Origin: Diploptera punctata
Taxonomy: Eukaryota > Arthropoda > Insecta > Blattodea > Blaberidae
Assembly: GCA_030220185.1 (NCBI GenBank)
Contig: JASPKZ010007798.1
Coordinates: 186,001-250,000 of the forward strand
Direction of reading: 5' to 3'
Length of the DNA: 64,000 nt
How positions within the stretch are numbered: position 1 is the first letter of the stretch; every line of letters begins with the position of its first letter. A model generated the notes under the pieces. It did no database searches and was not told the origin of the DNA. It saw nothing but the letters and a program-made list of their open reading frames with translations. Shown here piece by piece: positions 10,450-20,400 of this stretch. The position numbers and the translations under genes are program-made.

Positions 10450-10495
10450 AGCATTGAGAATGTCACAAAGGATGTGACGAAACCCTGGGTATGCT
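10450..10495 (+). ncRNA. Variant hammerhead motif, HH4, right arm (best copy)
   Basis: Reading 5' to 3': helix I AGCA (10450-10453); core TTGAGAA (10454-10460); unpaired T (10461); helix II GTCAC/GTGAC (10462-10466, 10474-10478); GAAA (10479-10482); helix III CCC/GGG around one T; cleavage triplet GUA ending at 10491; helix I return TGCT (10492-10495). All paired elements are intact. The core differs from the canonical one at positions 3 (U, not C) and 8 (A, not G), two bases known to pair in the hammerhead fold. Confidence 0.6.
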
Positions 10496-10810
10496 AGGAG
10501 TTATGAAGTATGAGGTGAGTGAAATAAAAAATAAACAATATTGAAAACTGCTTCTTTGTGAGCTATGTGATTGAAACCTGAAGCTTTTATGTAGTTATCT
10601 ATATGTCTTCTTTCTGTAAATTCCAAATTCTATCTTATTTTCTTCATTCCTTTTTAAGTTGAGATCTAAAAATGGTATTTCTCCATTGATTTCCTTTTCC
10701 ATAGTGAACTTTATAGTTTGACTTTGAATGTTCAATAATTTTAATGCATCATCTATCTGTTTATGAGGTGAGTGATAAAAAATTATCATAGTGAGAATTC
10801 CTAAAATAAG

Positions 10811-10823
10811 TACTTACCTTAAT
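10811..10823 (-). promoter_or_regulatory. Duplicated 5' splice site (TSD copy)
   Basis: TACTTACCTTAAT here equals 11513-11525, which spans the real exon end of gene 1. On the minus strand it reads ATTAAG|GTAAGTA. It is the distal copy of the target-site duplication made by the PLE at 10824-11512, so a perfect second donor lies 702 bases downstream of the first. Confidence 0.75.
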
Positions 10824-10875
10824 TATATTATTTTTGGTCTGGACATCTTACCTCAATATTAATGTTGATTTGTTC

Positions 10876-10915
10876 TTGGATATGTTTCAAAACAATTCTG
10901 TTTTATCGTCAGCTT
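10876..10915 (-). ncRNA. Hammerhead-like motif, family HH3
   Basis: The minus strand reads CTGACGA (10912-10906), T, AAAACA ... TGTTTT (helix II, six pairs), then GAAACATATC. The core is canonical. A convincing helix I is not seen. It lies about 25 bases before the ATTGAGGTAAGATG end. Confidence 0.5.
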
Positions 10916-11378
10916 TCCCAGACTGGTTTTATTTATGTTGCACCACCTGGATGTCAATGTCAGCTCCATCCTGTGGTTGGCCAAAGAACCTCCAAACAAG
11001 GTCACCCTCCATCGGAATATCAAAATTCATAACTCTGTTTCTGTTCTTCTGAATATAAATTTTTTCCCAAATAGTCAGCTCTTTTGTATTTTCTAACTGT
11101 TTTAATAATTTAGTGTCTGAATTTATATTATGTTTTTCAGATCAAACATGAGCAGCAACTGCAGATTTTTCAATTTCTCCATTTTTAATATTTCTTATGT
11201 GTTCTTTGGTTCTAATTTTTAGGTTTCTTTTTGTTTTCCCTATATATATCTTTTCACAACCCATGCATTCAATTTGATATATTCCTGACTTTTTATTTTT
11301 ATCAGTTTTTTCATTTTTGTTGGTTTTTATTAGTTTATTTAAACTAAATAAAATTAACATAAATAAAACCAGTCTGGG

Positions 11379-11422
11379 AAAGCTGACGATAAAACAGAAT
11401 TGTTTTGAAACATGTCCAAGAA
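11379..11422 (+). ncRNA. Hammerhead-like motif, family HH3, inverted end
   Basis: Core CTGACGA (11383-11389), unpaired T, helix II AAAACA/TGTTTT, GAAA (11407-11410), CATGTC with GUC triplet. Helix III would be the self-complementary ACAUGU, with no room for a loop. Helix I is weak (one G-C pair). It is the inverted partner of 10876-10915. Confidence 0.5.
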
Positions 11423-11519
11423 CAAATCAACATTAATATTGAGGTAAGATGTCCAGACCAAAAATAATATAATTAAAATAACCTCAAAATATAACTTCCT
11501 AAAATTAAATATTACTTAC

Positions 11520-14500
11520 CTTAATATCCAATACTGGTCCCTCATGAGCCTCAAATGCTAATCGTTCTATACAATCTGTCCTGCGATCCTTCTTGTGTTT
11601 TCTTGAGGATTTATGCTTTGATGCTCTGCTACTCGTTCCTTCTCTATTTTCTAATGTTGTATCATAAGAGTATGAGGAATCTCGGTCACAATCATCTTTT
11701 CCATCAACATTATGAGAGAGCAAATCTACTTCATTTTTATCATCACTTCTTATTTTTCTAGAATATGTTTGTTCCCCATCACTCATAACTGAAATTGTGT
11801 CAGATATAAGTGTTGAAATACTGTTTTCATCTTGTAAAGCTATCTCTGGAAGGAGAGGTTGGCCATGCAATTTTCCAGGAGAATTTGACTGAATAAGAAG
11901 ATCAGGAGGTACTTGTAAAGGACTAGAATTTATATTACCATATGTTTCTATATGGAGTTCTGGCGGCTGTGGCGTATCTGGAATACCTCCAAGAGGATCT
12001 TGTTGATTGTCACCACTCTCTATAGGATCCATTGTATCATCTGCAACTTCTGGTAAATCAACTATATGACATCCATCGATGTCTTGTGCCTTAACTTTCC
12101 TCTTCACCTTTTTTATCATTTCTATCATCGGAACATCATCTGAGGAAGTTGAAGATCTTCGTACTTGCAATCGTTCTTTAGCAGCATTGGTTTGTTTTTT
12201 AGGAGGATTTTCTGGTTCTAGAGTATCATCTATTGCTAATGGTTTAACCATAACAAAACAATCTTGTAATTTCCATTGTGAGGAATCCTGTTTTGAATTT
12301 GGCCGATGCAATTTTGCAGGAGGTCCTTCAGCATCATCTAGTTTTCTTTTCTGTGCTCCATTTACATGCCTCTTATTTTTTTGTGGCATTCGTCCATCTG
12401 GCAAGTTAAGAGTGGGATTATTTTCTAAAATATCTTCTCCTTTGCAAATTTCATTACTATGAGAATGATCTGAAGAAGAATTTGTGACTGTTTTCATATG
12501 TGTTTTTGAAGGTACACTACTTTCTTCTATTGGTTCACGTACCTCATCTATTGATGGCTTTTTCTTCTTTTTGTTCAAGGTTTCAGTAATTTCATTAGTA
12601 GGAGAAGATTGAGGATTTTGATGTTCAGATAATGTCCTATTGGAACTTCTTGTACCTCTTGTATGAACCTGATCTTCGCGAGAATTTGTCTCAACATTAT
12701 CAGATTCACTGGTTTCAGCTTTATTAGAAATTTTCCTTTTTCGAGTCAGATTACTTGAAATATCATCAGATATATCAATTTCTTCATGAGCAGTTGAATT
12801 CCGTCTCTTTGATATTCTACTTCCTCTTTTGTTTATTTCCTCTGAAGAATCATCTGTTTGTTCCAACTCTCTTGATGTTCTAGTTCTTGTTTCTCTTCTG
12901 TTTCTAGTAGTAAAATAATTATTAGACTGAGATGAAATTTCTTCATTACTCTTAGCCAAATCTGATTTATTTTGAGAACTTCTTTTTGATTTTAAATTTA
13001 CATTGTCAAGTTGTTTATCATTTTTTAATTTAGGTTTTGTAGGGGTTCGCTTATCCTTTTTAGCTTCTACATTATTTTCAATGTTTAAAATATTCTTTTC
13101 AGATTTTGGATTATTCTGTTTTTGTCGTGTAGATCTTGCAGTCTTTCCCTCAGCTGTATCATTACTTTCATGATGTGAACTCTCTTCACTTGATTTATTT
13201 ACATTTGTTTGCTTTTGTCTTGTATTTCTACTATGTTTATCATCTGTTAAATTACTGCTGTCAGATTGCATAGATTCTTCATCTTTTACAACTTTCTGTC
13301 TTGAACTTCTAGAACTCTTATCAGCTGTGTTTTCTTTATTATCATTATATGTATGCTTTGTGTTTTTCTGATCTTTTGTAGGTATTTTACTTACTTCAGA
13401 ACGGGAAGATCTCCTGACAGGAGGATGGGAGCTAGTATTTATTTCAGTAGTCTGGTTAGCACTTGGCATAGATTTATTTCTTGTTATTATTCCTCGTTGT
13501 GTGGGTTTCTTTTTATTAAGTGTTTGCTGGTCTTTAATCGTATTAGGTTTTAGTTTTTGCAAATTGTTTTCTTGAAGTCGTAATTTTGGATGAAGAAGTC
13601 CTTTCTGACTGCTGTGATTCTTTGCTAGAAGCTGATAAACGAGGAGATAATTGCCGTCTATTCTTACATGCATTGTTATTATTTTCCTGCTCTGGGTGTT
13701 CATTTTCTTCAACTACAGGCTTGTTCGGTGTATTATTACTTGCTAATTCTGTTCCTGTTGATTCATCTCCTTTAACATGATTATCTGGAATATTAAAACT
13801 GTTAAGTACAGCTTCCACTACAGATGTATCAAATGTTTTAAGTCGTTCATTTGTCTTAAGTCTTGGTATTGATGAATGTTCAGATGGTGTGCTCAAAACA
13901 AAATCCATCGGTAACATAACCATAGGTGTTGAAGTCGATGGACTTTTTTCACCTGTAAATGAACTACCAATATCATGGTTACTCACTGTTTGAAAATTCA
14001 TGTGTAATTGTTCATCATTTGAATTATTCTGCAAAGCTGTTCTGTCATTTTTATTCTGAGATGGAGACACGGTACTAGAAACTTCCTTTGACGTGGATGG
14101 ACTTGAATAATGTAATACTCTTGTCTTAGGAAGAACAGTTACACATCTATTTGGGGAAACTGAGTCAGCCTCAAAACTTAGTTGCAGTTTTTTGTATAAC
14201 TCTAATTTAACTTCCATTAATCTTTGAATTTCTTTGTCTATTTCTAACATTTTCAAAAATATGTATCTGGTATGTAGACCAGAAGGAACATCCCTTTTAG
14301 TATTTGAAGGACCACTTTCTTCATTCACAGCTCTAGAATTATTGACACCTGAATCTATCACAGTGCCTCCTGTTTTATTATTTCCAAAATCATTTTTATG
14401 ATTTTCACCAGAATCTGAATTTGTTTCTTGTATTTCGGATCTTAGTAATTTGTTTCTTTTTGGATAACTCTTTTTGCCTCGACTGGCAACCAGTAGTGGT

Positions 14501-14930
14501 GATCTAAATCCAGACTCCGTTTTTTCTGGATTCAAACTCTTTTGTGCTGAAGGTTCAGGTATTGAACTAACCTCTAAACTTTGAGGCTCAGGAGCATGAA
14601 CAAATGCTCTTGCAGATGCTGTAGAACCACGAGGCTGGATTAAATATGAAGAAGCATTTTCAATTGGTTCAATGCCAAATACTTTTGAAATTCCAACATC
14701 ATTAGTAACTCTGTTTGATGAAAAGTGATTTTTTAATAATTCTGCTAACTGTGGAGATAACTGACTTGATTTTTCCAAGAGCTGTAACAATCTCTGTATA
14801 TCATTGGAATCAAGTTCATTTGGATGTTCTGTCTGAGTGCACATATCAACTGATGAATTTACTGGTGGCTCTCTATCAGATCTTGAACTGCTGGGCAGAA
14901 TTTGGACTCCATTAACACCTTTGTCTGAAG
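11520..14930 (-). CDS. Gene 1, large exon leading into WD40 domain (one-base frame break)
   Basis: The exon begins after ...TTTTTTTTTACAG (14932-14931) with CTTCAGAC. It completes the codon left open by the upstream exon (G|CT), giving ASDKGVNGVQILPSS, and ends AAG|GTAAGT at 11520. Frame one runs to a stop at 13543 and frame two from about 13,545 to 11,520. The exon is one base too long to stay open, so a single extra base, most likely in an A-run near 13,550-13,620, breaks it. The encoded protein is charged and Ser/Asn-rich with repeated TRQKQ/SSRQK motifs, then a basic KHKSSRKHKKDRR stretch and LAFEAHEGPVLDIK, the start of the WD40 domain. The break could be a sequencing error or a real lesion. 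Confidence 0.8.
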
Positions 14931-15525
14931 CTGTAAAAAAAAAACATATATATATATATTAGAAATCACTTGCTATCTGAATTATGACAGAATGCAAGCT
15001 TTTGCTTGAAACAAAGAAGTTCGGGTTGATCATCTTGTAAACTGTTCCAAGCCTTCAGGCTCAAACTTTGTAGCTCAAACCTACATTGCTTCTCTATTTA
15101 TGCTAACACAGCAGCTGCATCCTATGTATATTACAAAATGGGAATTTACCCATAATGAAAGAGTACTCATGTGATATGCTTATTTATTATTTTACTTATA
15201 TTTATACTCGCCTACAAGATCATGTTTTGGTAAACATGTTTTCTACATATCAGCTTCATAACTACAAGACCAATTTACTATGGATTTTACTTATTTTCTG
15301 GAACACAACGACCTGTAGTTTATTTTGAATTTGAAAAGTTGGTCCTTAAATTATTCTGTATAACACTAGTAAAATTCCTCATGCAAGTATTGAAAGTACA
15401 AAAATATATTACTCAAGGTAATTTTAAGGAAAAAAATAATCAACAGTGAAAATCAGCATAAAAAGCGATAACTTAAATAGTTAATGTTATATAAATAAAA
15501 TATCTTTCTAATAATTGAATATAAT
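14931..15525. other. Gene 1 intron, no recognised feature
   Basis: AT-rich intron DNA beginning with an A-run and a short (TA)n at the acceptor. No coding remnant or repeat was recognised here. Confidence 0.5.
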
Positions 15526-15527
15526 AA

Positions 15528-15690
15528 GCACATGCATGATGTGGATATAGCAGATCAATATTTGATCCTTTGTCATTTTATAAGGAAAACAGTTAAATGG
15601 AAGAAAAAAATCTTCCATCTCATGCAGTGCAGTCTGTTCAACCCTTATTTATTGTACAACAAAGCATGTAACTACAAGCCAAGAGGCTCA
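15528..15690 (+). pseudogene. piggyBac transposase fragment
   Basis: The open stretch DVDIADQYLILCHFIRKTVK, followed by KKIFHLMQCSLFNPYLLY, matches the GVDxxDQ ... RKTxKWxKKxFxHLL block of piggyBac-type transposases. Only this exon-sized piece is left. It is followed directly by a different LINE tail (RPVKRWTEQL, 15,700-15,775). Confidence 0.75.
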
Positions 15691-15942
15691 AGGAATGTAG
15701 AAAGGCCAGTGAAAAGATGGACAGAACAACTGTGAGGTGGAACAGGCAATTTACCTAGCCTGTGAAGTGAAGAAGAAGAACTTTATATTTAGTACAAGAG
15801 GAATTTTCATGTAAACAGATCTGTAAAATTATTGTTAACTGAAGGAGAGCTGATTTGGATTTAAATATGTTGTAGACAACTGGGAGTGAACAATTTAACA
15901 TAAATATATACAATTTTAAATAAACATTCTACTAAGCCGTAG

Positions 15943-16262
15943 TCAAGTGGTTCAGGCAGGAAGCCTTGGCGCAGAGCTACGGGACTTGCACTGGTTCAAG
16001 TCTCCATTGGGGAAGAAATTTTCTCATGGTATTTCGGCCAGTATGGGACCTGTGTCCATCCAGCATCGAGAGGCATTTGGGTAGCTACAATAAGTAGCAG
16101 TTCCAGGTTGAGAAAACCAGCAATAACGGCTGGGGGACTCAACATGCTGACCACATGTCGCCCCTACACTGGCTAGATGATCATCTACCTCTGTGATTGA
16201 CACATGTAGATGTGAGGCCAGCAGCCGGCTGGTAGGCTAAGGGCCTTCTAGGCCTGTCGCGC
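15943..16262 (+). mobile_element. SINE family A (tRNA-derived), full-length
   Basis: The head resembles a tRNA: an A-box-like TAGTCAAGTGGTTCAGG and a B-box-like GGTTCAAGTCTCC. A body follows with TTTTCTCATGGTATTTCGGC, CACCTACATGT-type pieces and the end GGGCCTTCTAGGCCTGTCGC. Other copies are at 22,325, 41,163, 48,870 (minus) and 57,636. Confidence 0.85.
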
Positions 16263-16375
16263 CATGGAATTATTATTAATTAAGATTAAACATATGTAGG
16301 AAATAATACTATGAGGTTTATTTTAATTGTGTTTGAGTTGTGAATTTTGACCCAACTCATATTTATTGATTTTTA

Positions 16376-16421
16376 TGCAGACCTAGGTTTCGTTGCTAAC
16401 TTTGCGACATTCTCGATGCCA
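16376..16421 (-). ncRNA. Variant hammerhead motif, HH4, left arm
   Basis: The minus strand reads GCA, TCGAGAA (core, 16416-16410), T, GTCGC ... GCAAC, GAAACCTAGGTC, TGC. Helix III ACCUAGGU is self-complementary. Position 3 is U and position 8 is A as in other HH4 copies. Position 4 has also changed (C for U), so this copy is probably inactive. Confidence 0.5.
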
Positions 16422-16695
16422 CACAACTGCCGTCTTGCAGTAGTCTCCTGCAAATTGATTTCTGCACCTTCTGTGGCTGACTGATGAACTTCCAAATCAA
16501 TTTTTTTTTTTTTGCCCTTTTCACCAGGAATTTCGAAATTCATGGTTTTCTTTTTATTTTTTTTTTCCTTTTCACCAGGAATTTCGAAATTCCCGGTGAA
16601 AAGGAAAAAAAAATGATTTGGAAGTTCATCGGTCAGCCAACAGAGGGCGCAGAAATCAATGTGCATGAGAGACAACTGCAAGACAGCAGTTGTGT

Positions 16696-16742
16696 GGCAT
16701 CGAGAATGTCGCGAAGTCAGCAACGAAACCTAGATCTGCATA
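16696..16742 (+). ncRNA. Variant hammerhead motif, HH4, right arm
   Basis: GCA, TCGAGAA (16700-16706), T, GTCGC ... GCAAC, GAAACCTAGATC, TGCA. The same core changes as the left arm, with one further substitution in helix III. Confidence 0.5.
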
Positions 16743-16848
16743 AAAAATCAAGAAATATGAGGTGAGTCAGAATTCACAACTCAAATATAATTAATTCTAC
16801 TAAGATTTAAATTAAAATTTCTATACCTCACCTCATATCCAGTCTTCT

Positions 16849-16894
16849 AATTATACCGGTTTCAAAGCTTAGGCAGCTTTGTTTTCAGTAATTT
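16849..16894 (-). ncRNA. Hammerhead-like motif, family HH2
   Basis: The minus strand reads AATTA (helix I), CTGAAAA (16888-16882), C, AAAGCT ... AGCTTT (helix II), GAAACCGGTA, TAATT (helix I return, 16853-16849). Helix I has five pairs and helix III is the self-complementary ACCGGU. G8 has changed to A without change at C3, so the core pair is broken in this copy. Confidence 0.55.
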
Positions 16895-17266
16895 CTTGTC
16901 CACTGATGTTATGTCAATCTGGAGAACTGCATTTTCCACCCTCTGTTGGTGGACCAATGAACTTCTGGATTAAATCAAAATCCCCAGGAATTTCAAAGTT
17001 CATAAGTTTTTCTTTCTTATTTTTCCCCAAACCGCGAGTTCTTTTTGTTTTTCTATTTGTTTAATTAAACTAGCTTTTGAATCAATTAGTTTTTTTTCAG
17101 ACCAAGCATGAGCGGCTACGGCTGACTTTTCCATTTGACCATTTTTGACATTTCTAAGATGTTCTTTCACCCTCTTTTTAAATTTTCTTTTTGTTTTTCC
17201 TAAATAAATATTGTCTAATAGATATCAAATCAAATGCAGGGATCGACATAACATCAGTCGACAAGA

Positions 17267-17311
17267 AATTACTGAAGATGAAGCTGCCTAAGCTTTGAAA
17301 CCAGCATAATT
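17267..17311 (+). ncRNA. Hammerhead-like motif, family HH2, inverted end
   Basis: AATTA, canonical CTGAAGA (17272-17278), unpaired T, GAAGCT ... AGCTTT, GAAACCAGCA, TAATT. Helices I and II are intact. The U before the cleavage position has become C, so cleavage is unlikely. The two arms of this element carry complementary sets of mutations. Confidence 0.55.
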
Positions 17312-17439
17312 AGAAGACTGGATATGAGGTGAAGTATAAAACATTTTAATTTAAATCTTAAATTAAACTTCATAGTGATTTTTTCCTATAAAAGTTCAAA
17401 ATATTCTACAATTTACAAGTATGTTATAAGAGTACTTAC

Positions 17440-20400
17440 CAATGTCATTTTCCTTTCGTGTCTGCATCTCGTCATGTGATAAATCATATACTGAGGCATC
17501 ATTGTTTTCCTTTTGTGTCTGTATCTCTTCATGTGATAAATCATACGTTGATGTATCAATGTCTTTTTCAGCTTTCACAATAACATTGCAGCGATATATT
17601 TCTGTAATTTCATCTTCACATTTTGAATTGTTTGGGGTTAATTCCATTTGTAGATTTGTGTTTTCACAAGAGGATACTCCCATTTGCATAACATTTTCCA
17701 CTACAGGATCCATTTGCATATCAGTTTCTTCAACAGGGACCATTTCCATATCATTTTCCTTAGGACAGCCTTCTTCTAATTGCTTTTCCATATCTTCTGA
17801 TTGGGTCACTTGCATATCTATATCACTAACACAAGTTTCTGCCATGTTTATATTATCTTTAAGAACACCTGTAATGCATGTAGGACTTAATGGTGTATTG
17901 GTATTTTCTTTATCTTTATTTTCAGTTATTTCTGAATCCTGAATATCAACAATAGTTGACATATTATTATCACAGTTCTCTGTACCAACATTATTTATGT
18001 CAGAATTAGAATAATCACTTAGATCACCATACAGATCATCAACAGAAATATCTTCTGGATCATTTTCCCTTAAGCTGTTAATTTCATTTCCTTTTGCTAC
18101 TCCATTTTTTGTTGTATCATCAAGATTGTTTAATTCAGATTTATCTAATTGTTCTTGTGAATTTGCATCTACCATATCTGTAATTGCTGTTTCTTCAAGA
18201 GAAGGAAGACCAACTTCAGAATTTCCCCTAATATTTTCAATATTTTTTCTCATAATATCATTTCCATTAACTTCATTTTCTTTTTTATACATATCAGAAA
18301 TTTTAATTTCTTCAGTGTTTTTACTAGATCCATCAACTTTTAATTCATCATCAGCATTCACTCCAGAATATATATTATTCATAAGAAGTCCATTTTCCTC
18401 ACTTTCACTGCATATATTTTCACTTCCACCAATATAATTACTTTCATTTTCTTGTGGCTTATTAAATGTTTCAGTTACTTTTGAAGTTTCCTCATGAAGC
18501 TGAGATTCCTGAACTCCAGCTTGCTCATTTTCATAAAATGTTTCAGTATCTTTTAAAGTGTCCTCATGAAGCTCAGATTCCTCAATTTGTGTTTGCTGAG
18601 GATTTCCTTCTGCCATTGGCAAATTCTCATTAGAATAACTGTTAGTCTTATCTTCACTCATTGTTAAATTTATATCATTTGCAATTTTTGCACAAGCTTG
18701 CTCTATTTGTTCAATTACACTACTCATATTGTCCCTTCCGGAACCATCAACTGGAATTCCATTACCTACATCTGAAGACTGGAACTCAACAGACTTAGCT
18801 GGGTTGTGCATCAAATCAATTTCATTTTTACCTTCATTCATAACATTATAAGATTTATTATGTGCTTTTCCTTCATTGTCCAAATTAATGTTTGTAACAG
18901 GTTCACCTACAAGAGCTTCATTATAAGAATTAATATTTGTAACAGGTTCACCTATGAGAGCTTCATTGTCAGAATTAATATTTGTAACAGGTTCACCTAC
19001 AAGAGCTTCAATAGTAGAATTTCCAGCAATTGATTCATCAATAGATCTTTCAACTAATGGTTTACACACAGTCGCATTGCTATTTTCCATCACTTCATCA
19101 TTCAAAATTATATTAGGTAACACAGCTGCATAACATGAACTCTGAAGTTCATCTGGATTTGAAGATCCAATGAATCCTCTTTCATTAACAATGTTTTGTT
19201 GTTCTAATCTTCCAACCAAGGTATCTGAAGAAGAATGTTCACTTATTTCATAGCCTGACTGTTCATCGCCATGTTTAACATTTTCAACTCCTACAGTATT
19301 ACCTTGGGCATCTGGAGCTTCACCCTCAGGTTCTGATGATTCCATTCCCATAAAATCAGGAAACTCACAAAACAAATTTCCAAATTCTCCTGTTCTATTC
19401 ATGAACCCTTTTCCCAATGGTATATAAGGAGAGAATTTATAGGTGACAGGTTTACTCTTCTTAAGAGCTCCACCTTCTTCATATATTATTTCCCGTTCAT
19501 CTTCTCCAGGTGCATCAAGCATATCATTATTGTTACTTCTTGCAGTCACTGCAGAGTCCTGTGTTTCAAGATGTGATTCATTATCATGTTGATTTACTAC
19601 AATATCAGCATCAATTCTATTTTCTTCATCTATATTATTATCGCTTTCATCCAATTCTTGTTTCACTTCTGTTTCTTCAATTTCTCTCTTTATGTTTTCT
19701 TCAGAGAGCAGAGCAACTATATTTTGTAGATCATGAACACTGCTTTCATCTTCAACAGATATACTAGGATGAAAATCTGCAGATCCTGCAATGTCCAAAA
19801 GATCCAACTGCAAGAAAGTGCCAAGTTTATCAATAATCTCTTTAGGAAGATGAGAAAGGCTGACTGCAGTATCAGTATTTAATAATGACTTTGTTTCAAT
19901 CTGTTGTTCATCTGAGTCTTGATATTCAATTTCATGTTCCTTAATTCGTGATTGGGCCAATCCTCTCAATTCTCTTGACAAAATCTGTCTATGTTCTTTC
20001 ATCAAATGATTCATTGCAAATTCAAATTTTCGAGATCTAGGATTATTTATGAGGTCTTTCAAATTACTTTTACTCATTTTCAAAAACTGTTGTATTATGC
20101 GCTGTTTCAAATCTTCAACATTAGATTTCTGTGGACTTTGATTACTTTCTGCTGAATTGTCAAGGAGATTTTTTGCACATGCACTATTGTTAATTTCATT
20201 TTTATTACATACATCCACAGATGATATTGGTTTCGACTTTGATCGAGATGAGTTAGCTGAATTATTTTGGGCTACTGATGATTTTTTTGATTCTTGATGC
20301 TTGTCTTCAGATCTAAACATAGGTTTATTTGTTAATGATGCATCTGTCTTCTTCCCTCTGTTTAATGATTCAGAAAATCCCTTTGTTTGAGATTCAGAAG

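Larger units (their letters stand above)
10287..10539. mobile_element. Foldback PLE-terminus element (HH4) nested in PLE ORF
   Basis: It is flanked by an exact 11-bp duplication, ATTGAAAACTG (10276-10286 and 10540-10550), inside the RT part of the HH1b element. Left terminus GATAGGAAATAACACTATGAG; arms from about 10355 to 10435 and 10441 to 10525 mirror each other. Each arm carries a complete HH4 hammerhead motif, on the minus strand in the left arm and the plus strand in the right arm. There is no coding, so it moved as a non-autonomous unit. Confidence 0.85.
9478..10811 (-). mobile_element. Penelope-like element (family HH1b), 5'-truncated, with inverted 3' end
   Basis: The minus strand carries the end of an RT-like domain (10789-10551: TIKFTMEKEINGEIPFLDL, EFGIYRKKT), interrupted by a nested foldback. 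A GIY-YIG endonuclease follows, then a hammerhead-like motif and the terminal ATGAGATGAGTGATAAAAAA. At its 5' truncation (10764/10765) the element is joined to an inverted fragment of its own 3' end (TATGAGGTGAGTGATAAAAA, up to CCTAAAATAAG at 10810). This lies immediately beside the splice-site duplication of the next PLE. Confidence 0.8.
10824..11512 (-). mobile_element. Penelope-like element (HH3), 5'-truncated, inserted at a splice donor
   Basis: Flanked by a 13-bp duplication (10811-10823 and 11513-11525). The minus strand carries the GIY-YIG domain (11340-11142: SGIYQIECMGCEKIYIGKTK, RTKEHIRNI, AVAAHV), then after a stop SEKHNINSDTKLLKQLE, MNFDIPMEGDLVWRFFGQ and a hammerhead motif. The 5' truncation at about 11362 is joined to an inverted copy of the element's own 3' end (11363-11512). 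Short and non-autonomous. Confidence 0.85.
16296..16795. mobile_element. Foldback PLE-terminus element (HH4), long arms
   Basis: The left end is GGAAATAATACTATGAGG and the right end ATGAGGTGAGTCAGAATTC. The arms extend through the hammerhead motif into the last codons of the GIY-YIG ORF: AATTTCGAAATTC, encoding the NFEIPGE motif, appears in both orientations at the centre (16,520-16,600), and WKFIGQPTEGAEI is readable on the right arm. This shows that the foldbacks arise from PLE 3' ends. Confidence 0.75.
16800..17395 (-). mobile_element. Penelope-like element (HH2), 5'-truncated, with inverted 3' end
   Basis: The minus strand from 17,215 reads YLGKTKRKFKKRVKEHLRNV, AVAAHAWSEKKLID, IEKQKELAVWGKI, MNFEIPGDFDLIQKFIG, then a hammerhead motif and ATATGAGGTGAGGTA. 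The YIG half of GIY-YIG is present; truncation falls just inside it. At 17,216 it is joined to an inverted 3' end (17,216-17,395) ending CATAGTGATTTTTTCCTATA. It ends only about 45 bases from the gene 1 donor at 17440. Confidence 0.8.

Noticed and set aside
9478..11512. Intact, autonomous Penelope element
   Set aside because: Both copies lack the RT palm upstream, one is interrupted by a foldback, and both end in inverted fragments.
12079..12462. Plus-strand gene opposite gene 1
   Set aside because: A shadow frame; the minus strand reading is long, in phase with neighbours and flanked by splice sites.
17442..17942. Plus-strand Cys/Ser-rich ORF
   Set aside because: A reverse shadow of the repeated YDLSHEE-encoding part of gene 1.
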